NCBI GenBank assembly: GCA_933207985.1
Contig: OW240916.1
Location: 311,846,767 to 311,910,766, forward strand
Direction of reading: 5' to 3'
Origin: Pelobates cultripes
Lineage: Eukaryota > Chordata > Amphibia > Anura > Pelobatidae
Length of the DNA stretch: 64,000 nucleotides
In this document: one piece after another, positions 55,855-64,000 of the stretch
How positions within the stretch are numbered: position 1 is the stretch's first letter
Layout: each line of letters opens with the position of its first letter
The notes under the pieces: model-generated
The model's input: the letters and a program-made list of their open reading frames with translations, nothing else
The model's database searches: none
What the model was told of the DNA's origin: nothing
Position numbers and translations under genes: made by a program

Positions 55855-56958
55855 AGGATTAACGTCAAAAGTTTTTTTAGCTCCACTTTGTAGACTTTTT
55901 TATATTGAGCTTAAGGAAGTTTGTAAAACCTGTACTTGTACGTTTACAGCAAATGTGTACCTTTATTAAGATCTCTTTGAAGTGAGACACATATATTGTA
56001 TTTATCATTAAACCTTAACTTCCAATTAGCAGGCTTGCCACATTTGACTTTCTCCATTTTTGTGTTAAGATAATTCTTACTTAAATTGAGAAGGTTTATA
56101 CTTTATATTTCATTTTGTTGTTTTAGTTATTTTAGCGTTTATTTGTTTATTAGTAGTGGGCATCCACTGCTATTAAGCAGCTTGTGTTCTAGAACGTAAG
56201 TATCTCCCAAAACAACATAGTAAACAGAAAGGACTAAAATGAATAACTAAATAATGTTCCTTAAATGAAGAATCGCCTAGAACGAAGTTGTAGGTTCTAA
56301 TAAAGCTTGGGGATGTGTTCACTGCCAGACAGTGTTTCCATGCTTTGAATCCTTCATTTATGAAGGGATGGTCTTGCTCTAAGACACTAGGTAGCTGGTG
56401 TTTAATTAATGTAGCCTCTTGGATTTTCATTCTTAATTTTTTTCTCTATTTATACATGTGGCTGTTTCCGGGAATTTAATTCCTACAGTATTTCTATGAT
56501 TTCTGTAGTATAAAAATAAGTATTCACTAATGGCATTATCAACTAAAGTAGAAATTGTGTTTAAGTATTTTGGTAAAACAAATATTGCCATTTTCTATTT
56601 AGCTCTTCATTTAAAGAATAACTCTACGAGTGTCTCAGTGATCCCTACGGAAGCTGTGCACAGGACATACAATAGTATGGCTAGAAATATTGTCTATATA
56701 GATCAACTGGCAATAGGTGTAGAGAGCACTAATATATCTTTATGGAGAAAATAAATACTAAATCTGTTTGATAGTATGTAATACTAAGATAAAGAAAACA
56801 TCTGTTTGAAATGCTCATAAAGGCTGTTGGATTTTATTGATATTCCAGTGCAGTAATGACTTCTTTGTCCTATGGTAAAAGCTTGGCAAAGAGCAGAGTT
56901 ACCAGCGATGGCTCAGGGAATTGAGGAATAATCTCTAGTCTTGCGGGATCCTCCGTAG
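55855..56958. other. AT-rich stretch with a weak hAT-like ORF
   Basis: Mostly nothing recognised. An 85-codon frame at 56173-56430 (-) contains FINEGFKAWKHCL, which loosely resembles the GF.NWK motif of the TTF-type zinc finger in hAT transposases. The match is too short to call. Confidence 0.25.
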
Positions 56959-57161
56959 CAGGGCCGGACTGGGGATACAAAGCAGCCCTGGAAAAAAATC
57001 TATGCCAGTCCCATAAGTCATTGTGCCATATATTGTCGCATGTAATATGTAAGGCTATGTAAATAATAAATAAATATATATACATATTATATGTGTGTAT
57101 ATATTACTCAATAATCTGGGGTGGCAAGACACGCATACATATATGCCTTACATATTATTGG

Positions 57162-57194
<33 letters not shown>

Positions 57195-58352
57195 TATTTT
57201 CTAATATGGTGGGTAGGAGGGCTGTGGGCTGTGAGTGGGTAGGGGGGTTGTAAGGGGGTTGTAAGGTGGGTAGGGGTTCTGTAAGGTGGATGGGGGGCTG
57301 TATGGTTGGTAGGGGTTCTGTATGGTGGGTAGGGGGACTGTGAGTGGGTATAGGAGCTGTGAGGTGGGTAGGGGGGCCATATAGTGGGTAGAGGGGTTGT
57401 ATGGTGGGTAGGGGGGCTGTATGGTAGGTAGGAGGGCTATATAGTAGTTAAGGGGCTGTATAATGGGTAGGGGGCTGTATAATAGGTAGGGGACTGTGAG
57501 GTGGGTAGGGGGACTGTGAGGTGGGTAGGAGGCTGGATAGTGGGTAGGGGGCTGTATAGTGGGTACGGGGCTTTATAATGGGTAGGGTGCTGTGATGTGT
57601 CTAGGGGGGCTGTTTGGTGGGTAGGAGGGCTATATAGTGGGTAGGGGGCTGTATAATGGGTAGGGGGCTGTATAATAGGTAGGGGGACTGTGAGGTGGGT
57701 AGGGGACAGTGAGGTGGGTAGGGGGCTTTATAGAGGGTAGGGGGATGTATAATGGGTAGGGGGCTGTGATGTGGGTAGGGGATGAATAGTGGGTAGGGTG
57801 GCTATATAGTGGGTAGGGTGGCTGTGAGGTGGGTAGGAGGCTGTATAGTGGGTAGGGGGGTGTGAGGTGGGTAGAGGGGGGGCTGTATAGTGGGTAGGGG
57901 GCTGTGAGGTGGGTAGGAGGCTGTATAGTGGGTAGGGGGCTGTGAGGTGGGTAGAGGGGGGCTGTATAGTGGGTAGGGGGACTGTTTGTAAGGTGGGTAG
58001 TCTGAATGGTGGGTAGGGGTCTGTAAAAAGGTAAATACCTTTTAATTTCCTGTTGGTCCGGTGGGCAGCTTTCCAGCAATGTGTGGGGGCGGAGCTTGTG
58101 TGTGGGAGGCGGAGCTTCTGTGTGGGAGCGTGGCATGTAGCCGAAATGGTTTTAGATTGATAGGTCTCCCTGCGGCCGCTGGCAGCCACACCAGCCCCCA
58201 GCTCCTCCCTCCTTACTCCCCTCAGACTGACAGTCTGGCACAGTCAGAGGGGAGGATTTATCACACTGATCATTAGGGCTGTCTGCCCAGCCCCAGCTTG
58301 TTGCGGCCCACTGAGAAATTTCCTGGTATCCCGGTGGGCCAGTCCGGCCCTG
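56959..58352. mobile_element. Second hAT-like non-autonomous element
   Basis: Ends CAGGGCCGGACTGGGG and, inverted, CAGGGCCGGACTGGCCC. A perfect 8-bp duplication CTCCGTAG flanks it (56951-56958 and 58353-58360). It is 1,394 bp: a short left part, a (TA)n tract (57161-57189), a 20-bp G-rich minisatellite (57217-58020), and a GC-rich right part. No transposase. 8-bp duplications with CAGGG ends fit hAT. Confidence 0.8.
57217..58020 (+). repeat. ~20-bp G-rich minisatellite in hAT-like element
   Basis: The unit is GGGTAGGGGGCTGTATAGTG with variants (GTGGGTAGGGGGACTGTGAG, GGCTGTATAATGG). About 40 units. Four or more closely spaced G-runs per few units on the plus strand give G-quadruplex potential. 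ORFs on the complementary strand rich in PYPLYSPLPT are artefacts of the repeat. Confidence 0.9.
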
Positions 58353-58360
58353 CTCCGTAG

Positions 58361-61019
58361 ACATTAGAATTGTACTCTCATGTATGTGCGAGAACACAGC
58401 ACTAATGTTGGCTGCTGGCGGATGAAACACCAGGAGCTGAAGATCAAAGATGGCATTTCCTGCAGGCGACAGGATCAGGTAAGTACACCTGACCTGTACT
58501 GCACCACCAGGCCAGTGCACCCCAAGGGGCATGTCACCATCAGAGATCCTTGCAAAAAAATATGTAAAGACAGTGACAGAGCTGCTTTAATAATCTTTAC
58601 AAAAAAAAAAGACATTAAATAGTTTTTAAATTCATTTCTTATTAACCCTTTTTATTATGAAAGCTTGTTTTATAAATTTAAACCTTACTAAGTGAGGATT
58701 AAATATTGTACAGATTATAGAGAGAATGGAGGTTGTCCAAAGGGATTCATTTAACCACTTCACTCTTCTTGAGCAGATCTCATTATCTTTTTTCATTAAA
58801 CTCCTTAATACTCACTGATGCAAAATTTCAGTCATTAAACAATCATAAATATTTATATTGCTTTGAAGTATAGTGGAATAATGTACCTACTAGATCCTTG
58901 TATTTCCTCCCTCCTTCGATAAATCCATTTAATATTATTTAAACAAATAGTTACCTGCATGAAATGATTATAAGTACTCTTTTAGTTTAATAAAATGAAG
59001 TGTGCTATTATATAAGTGTATGGGTTTTATTGCAATCAGTGTCTCCAAGGGCAGCGCCTTAACTTTCTCAGTCTCAAGATAGTTCATTAGAGGAAAGGCA
59101 CATTCACCAATCTCTCTGGTGTCCTTGGTTGGGAGTTCGGAGATGATTACTCCTCTGCGTAAAGTGTGAATGCTTTGCATACACAATGTGACACCACACT
59201 CTGGTTGACAGAAGCTTTTGTAGAAAGTTGCAATTCACAGACAATGCTGTCACACTATTTGTGGACTTAATGCACCATTGTAAAGAGCTCCTCATTGGGA
59301 TCCATTCAGGTAAAGCTCAGTCCTTGTATAATCATTAGGCAGGGATATTGCTATTTTGTAAAAGCACCTGGAGATTTAGCCAAAAGTGAAGTTTGTACTC
59401 TTCTAGCTTTCGCTCCTACCCTAACCTCACAGGAGCTACTATCCCTGATTACCCCGCGTGGGTCACCATTGTAGGATTACAGGGTCATTCGCTAAAATAG
59501 TAATTATTGTGAATACATCAGGGAATTTAAAAAAAGGTAGATATAGATTTAGAAATCTACAGACATACACAAAAAGCATACAACACAATCAAGTACAGTG
59601 ACACTCATGTAGACATTCATAAACATAAGGATGCTTACTGAAAAATGCATATAGGTGCACCTGTACACTAATATCCGCATGATAAATTCAGGTGTGTGCA
59701 CAGACACATACAAAATCATGACAAATATAGACACACTCAGGCACTGACACATTTGTAGAAACATACATAGGCATGAACATAGATCCACACTCATGTGTAA
59801 AGAACTGCATACCCAGACACCCACGAAAAGACATATGCTCCACATTTCAGTGTCTCTTTACCCACTCCCAGACTTAAATGTCTTCTCGTGTTACCACATT
59901 CCTTCACCCAATCTTATTCTCTCTCATTATTCCATGTTATCTAAACATTCTAACCTTCTTTTATCTCTAGGTAATTAAAAGCACAATAACCCCCCAAGTT
60001 GTCAAACCATTTGAGAACAGTTTTACAACCTACCTGGGGTCAACTAGACCCCAGGTACGTTGTAAAAACCAAGCGAAGACTGGCCATTCAGCATGCTAGT
60101 TGAGAGCTATCAGTCACTGCACTGCTGGAATTAGCTCAGTGTAGAGACTTTCTGATGGCAGAGGAGGAGGTGATTGCTGCGCCACAGAAAAGTGTAAGTT
60201 CTAAAACCACTTTTAAATGGTTTTACTACTTACCCTGGCAAGCCACCATGCAACTATAACATGTTTATGCATGTTATGATGCTCGGAGTGTTCCTTTGAC
60301 TCCTAACCCCTGTCCTCATCATAACTTGCCAGTATCTCTCCCCTGTGCCTTCTGTAGAGTTACTGGGGATTGGTAGGGGTTTCTAAAATCAGAGATGTCA
60401 AACTGTTCCTAGCTGTTGTTCAGTTGCAAAATATAGACTTTACCTCTAGCTGTGTACAGTGCTTGGAAGTGTCGAGATGTGACAGAGAAATGAGTCCACT
60501 CAGTAAGTCTTTTGAAGCTTTCACTTAGTGTAGCCAGAGAAAAAGCAATATATTCAATCACAATGCAGTAGGAACATACCCTCCCAGTACCAAAAGGGTT
60601 AAAAGTAATTTGAAAGTATCTTGTCATCGCTAAATCACTCTTGTGGGTGGTTTACAACGTTAATTTCGTAACAGACATTCCTTGCTTGTTTTACTAATGG
60701 CTAATATGCATCTTAAACGTGAGTGATATTTTCACAGAAAAGGTTCTTTATCTCTAAAGAAATGTATGTCAGGAATATTAGTGAAGCTGATAATTCAAGA
60801 CATAAAGATTAACATTTTACCACAATGAAAAAATCCACAGACGCCCACAGAAAACGAACACCTGAGATATTGAAATACTAAAGTATAAACCTGTGATAGT
60901 TAGTTACTTCGCTCCTGCGTTGCTAACAATGAAGCATTCATGGTAATTATTATCTCATTGTGATTAAGCTCATGCATTTTCATTAGCCCATAACAAGCGT
61001 GCTTCCATCTGTCTGTCTG
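58361..61019. other. AT-rich non-coding stretch
   Basis: No clear genes. ORFs at 59549-59845 (-), 60409-60627 (-) and others lack motifs. A GGAGTGTTCCTTTGAC at ~60286 resembles a T2 right end without a partner. Confidence 0.35.
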
Positions 61020-61629
61020 TCTATGTCTGGATTACTGTAGATTCCCAACACGCAGAACTTAAGTAGATATAAAGAAAATACCTAAGACGTATTACCGGGC
61101 CTTAGATTGGCCGGATTTAACGTAAAAAGGCAAAAAGACACAAGGTGGGGAAAAGCCAAGACAAAGGTATAACGCAAATGATAAACAAGCCAAAGGTCAA
61201 GGAATGGAGATATCAGAATAGTCAGGAGCCAAGCCAAAAGTCAAGGAATACAGAGATCGGATAGTCAATAAGGGAAGCCAAGGTCAGATACACAAAAAAT
61301 CAATACAAGGAACGCGCTCTCGGATAACCAACTGGAAACTACGACAGGGCACTGAGAAATGGACAAACTTGGTTCAAATCGCTAAAGGCATTTCCTGATA
61401 GGTTGTAGGGAAACATGTGATCAAGCTTACTAAATTAATTGATCTGGCCCTTTAAGGGTTAAACAGGAAACCCTTTATTATTCACAGCTGCAGCGGGTGT
61501 CATCCTTAATGATACAGACCCGGCTGCTGAGAGAGGAGAGGTCACCTCTGGTGAGTGTTTGGCAGTATTCCCCTTAGTTTGTGAGAATACCGCCGTAGCG
61601 ATACGCGGGACTCATGCTGCCCTCTGACA
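61020..61629. mobile_element. Possible unclassified element (GCCAAGGTCA-rich)
   Basis: Recurrent words AGCCAAGACAAAGG, GCCAAAGGTCAAGGAATGG, GCCAAAAGTCAAGGAATAC and GCCAAGGTCAG (61150-61290), then a GC-rich part (61480-61610). Such text is common in vertebrate LTR or hAT remnants, but no border was found. Low confidence. Confidence 0.25.
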
Positions 61630-62562
61630 GGAGCAGCGACGGTATCCTCTCTCCTTCTCCCTTCCTTCTCTCTCTCCTTCTCCCCTCCGTCCCACTCTCC
61701 TATCTTCCATCCTTCTCTCCTTTCTTCCTTCTCCCCTTCCTTTTTTTCCTTTCTTCTCTTCTTCCTTCCTTCTCTCATTCCTTCCTTCATTTTTTCCTTC
61801 CTTCCTTCCTTCTCTCTCTTTATCCTTTCTTCCTTCCTCCTCTCATTCCTTTCTTCATTTCTTCATTCCTTCTCTTCCTCCCTCCTTCTTTTTTCCTTAC
61901 TTTTCTCTATGCCTTTCTTCCTTAGTTCATTCCTTCTTTACTTCCTTCCTTCCTTCTCTCCTTCCTTCCTTTCTTTCTTCCTTCTCTCCTTCCCTCTCTT
62001 ATTCCTGTCTTCTCTCCTTCCTTTTATCCTTCCTTCCTTCTATCATTCCATCCTTCCTTCCTTCCTTTTCTCTCCTTCCTTTCTTCCTTCCTTCTCTCCT
62101 CTCATTCTCTCCTTTCTTCTTTCCTTCTCTCATTCCTTCCTTCCTTGCTCCATTCCTTTTCTCCCACTCTTCTTCTTTTCATGTTTCCTTCTTTTCATAT
62201 ATTCCTTCCTTAGTTCCTTCCTTCTCTCCTTCCTTCTCTCCTTCCTTTCTTTCTTCCTTCTCTCCTTCCTCTCTTCTTCCTTCTCTACTTCCTTCATTCT
62301 CTCCTTCCTTCCTTCCTTTTCTCTCTCTCTCCTTCCTTCAGTCCTTCCTTCTCTCCTTCTGTACTTCCTTCCTTATTTTGCTCCTTCCTGCCTTAATTCT
62401 CTTCTTCCTTCCTTCCTTCCTTACTTCTCTTCTTCCTTCTCTCCTTCCTTCCTTCTCTCTCTCTCCTTCCTTCACTCCTTCTCTTTTGCCTTCCTTCTTT
62501 CACTCCTTCCTGCCTTAATTCTCTTCTTCCTTCCTTCCTTCCTTCCTTCCTGCTCTCTCTTT
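61630..62562 (+). repeat. ~0.93-kb (TTCC)n homopyrimidine tract
   Basis: Nearly uninterrupted pyrimidine text built from CCTT, TTCTCTCC and TTCC units. It produces long open frames of FLPSFLL/SLLPSF on plus and EGRKEGRKE on minus; these are not proteins. Homopurine-homopyrimidine DNA of this length can form triplex structures. Confidence 0.95.
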
Positions 62563-62623
62563 TGGTAAGTCTAATAAAAAAAAACAACCAAAAAACGGAT
62601 GGAATACAAGGTTCGGGTTAGTT

Positions 62624-62797
62624 CAGTGATAGGCAACCTTCAACACTCCATTTGTTGTGGTCTAACTACATCTCCCATGATGCTTTGCCAGTTTATGTCT
62701 GTAAGAACATTATGGTAGATGTCAGCATTATGGCTGTATGAGTTTTATGAGAGATGTAGTCCACAATATCTGGAGTGCCGAAGGTTATCTATCCCTG
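62624..62797. mobile_element. hAT-type MITE, 174 bp
   Basis: Ends CAGTGATAGGCAACCTTCAA and, inverted, CAGGGATAGATAACCTTCGG. The interior is palindromic (GGTCTAACTACATCTCCCAT against ATGAGAGATGTAGTCCACAA). Flanking octamers GGTTAGTT and TTATAGTT match at 6 of 8, a decayed hAT duplication. The AGGCAACCTTCGGCACTCC-type end is frequent in vertebrates. Confidence 0.75.
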
Positions 62798-62805
62798 TTA
62801 TAGTT

Positions 62806-63898
62806 AACTTTTTTTCTGTTTCTGTTTTTTATTGCCATTTTCTTCTAATCAAGTCTTCCACGTGGTGGATTTTGTCAATTCTTGTCTGCATCTTCACTCC
62901 TCAATAAATCTCTCTGGAGCCTAAGCTTGCCTTTACTGAGAAAACAAGTGTGTGCTTGCATCTCTAATGAGCTGATGTGTCTCGGAACTCCATTTAAATC
63001 ACTACAGTTAGCATTAAACATTGTGCAAGTCTTTAAAAGGGAGCAGAAAAAAATAATAATCTGGAAACTACATTTCATCTCCAGCGGGGTCGAAGGCAGT
63101 GCTATGCAGGAAAGTATTTTGTGTTTGTTTATATATACCGCTGTGTCTTTTGTCTCTGCACATCTGTTTATAATCTGTAAATGAACGTCTAGGGTTGAGA
63201 ATAATGGTTTTCATGATAGAGTTGTTTCTTACAACTGTAACAAATTATGACTCAGATAATGGATTTGACTCACACAACCATCCTACAAGCACTCAGTCAC
63301 ATTTAACAAAGGGTTCCTTAATTATCTAAAAAATAATCTTCAAACTACTCCCACATTTTCTAAATGGATCTGCAGCTATAATTTTGACAAAATCCTGCAA
63401 CTTGCATATTTAACATGCTAAGAAATAATCGCATAAAATGTCTGTGTTTCAGAAAGGTTTTGTGCGATAAGTGGTCTGTTCAATAAAATCAAACTTGTCA
63501 ACGGGGTTTAATGGAACGTTAGTTGATATAAATAATTTCAAGTTGGATTCTCCAAGTTGGCCATACCTGGGCTATTTACAAAGAGGAAACATGAACAAAA
63601 AAATACTACTTGTACCTATTTAAAAATTCTACCAAAAAGCCAAATTTTGGATGCTAATGTGTGTTATGCAGTAAGCTATAGCAAACAGAAATATGTGCAA
63701 GAGCTTTTAAAACCTGGAAGTGTTATAGTATCTTTGCATACAAGCCAATGGGTAGATGCCCAATGGACTACAAGATAAAAAATCAAGACCTCCTCTAAAA
63801 CTGTGAGGACAAATGTTGAATCCTTGTGGGCAGATATCTGCTTAGGGAAAAAGAAGGGAAATAAATGATTGATTGGAATATGCTACAAGCCAACTAAT
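62806..63898. other. AT-rich non-coding stretch
   Basis: Nothing recognised. Frames at 62875-63184 and 63557-63778 lack known motifs. Confidence 0.35.
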
Positions 63899-64000
63899 AT
63901 TAACCCCTTCCCGATCGCAGATGTACTAGAGACCAAGATCTCTCTGTACCAAGAGGAACACCGATCACCGGCGGGGGAACGGCAGCAATAGGGTAAGTAC
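63899..64000. mobile_element. Start of a TTAA-type MITE, cut by window end
   Basis: TTAA-CCCCTTCCCGATCGCAGA with CGATCACCGGCGGGGGAACG resembles the left end of anuran piggyBac-like MITEs of the TTAACCCCTT group (compare 46919-46990). Its right end lies outside the window. Confidence 0.5.

Noticed and set aside
56173..56430. hAT transposase zinc-finger fragment
   Set aside because: Only a short GFKAWKHCL resemblance; not enough to call a gene.
57630..58189. Proline/tyrosine-rich minus ORFs of 153-168 codons
   Set aside because: They arise from the G-rich 20-bp minisatellite.
61542..62587. 219-codon Leu/Phe/Ser-rich ORF resembling a membrane protein, and Lys/Glu-rich minus ORFs
   Set aside because: They are translations of the (TTCC)n tract.

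Overview
The window looks like repeat-rich intergenic or intronic DNA from a large vertebrate nuclear genome, most likely a frog or toad. Evidence: AT-rich background, no dense coding, and many vertebrate transposon types together, including TTAA-flanked T2/Kolobok-like MITEs with AGGGACACTATAG ends (typical of anurans), Tc1/mariner, hAT, Penelope-like, L1-like, L2/CR1-like, an LTR element and a tRNA-derived SINE. I recognise no complete host gene. The only ORF that neither repeats nor transposons explain is a cysteine-containing 161-codon frame at 2288-2773 (-), which could be an orphan exon. I have run no search, so family names rest on motifs, terminal repeats and target-site duplications read by eye.

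Layout. 1-2.9 kb: single-copy-like DNA with a T2-like MITE. 2.93-11.88 kb: a hAT-like element bounded by a perfect 8-bp duplication (GGTATGAC). It holds a 36-bp minisatellite, a long imperfect palindrome, and a 5'-truncated Penelope-like element (PLE) flanked by ~980-bp near-identical direct repeats. Inside the PLE 3' region sits an apparently intact Tc1-type transposon with a DD37E transposase (8193-9755). This is a three-level nest with a readable order of events. 12.75-16.5 kb: a second, decayed PLE interrupted by a 1.28-kb insertion with an 8-bp duplication. 17.9-19.0 kb: a deleted Tc1 (-). 23.75 kb: a small hAT MITE. 25.3-29.8 kb: a decayed L1-like ORF2 tail (-) split by a 3.77-kb LTR retrotransposon (-) that has PBS, PPT and a gag-like ORF with a 48-bp coding repeat, but no visible pol. 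30-34 kb: possible solo LTRs, T2-like MITEs. 34.6 kb: a TA-flanked MITE. 36.9-40.3 kb: possible very old L1-like sequence. 43-52 kb: L2/CR1-type LINE tails, T2 and piggyBac-like MITEs, a degenerate ~338-bp tandem repeat and a SINE. 54.1-55.9 kb: a DD34E Tc1 pseudogene at the exact centre of a palindrome. 56.96-58.35 kb: a second hAT-like element with a G-rich minisatellite. 61.6-62.6 kb: a ~0.9-kb (TTCC)n-type tract. 62.6 kb: a hAT MITE. 63.9 kb: the start of a TTAA-type MITE cut by the window end.

Functionally the window is a record of mobile-element activity. The DD37E transposase is the only coding unit that looks intact. The PLE is nearly so from the RT core onward, with one in-frame stop created by a 21-bp duplication. 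The PLE tails carry hammerhead-ribozyme-like and NRF1-like motifs. The most unusual points are the ~1-kb duplication around the PLE that starts at the apex of a palindrome, the gag-only LTR element, and the two hAT elements that each contain a minisatellite.
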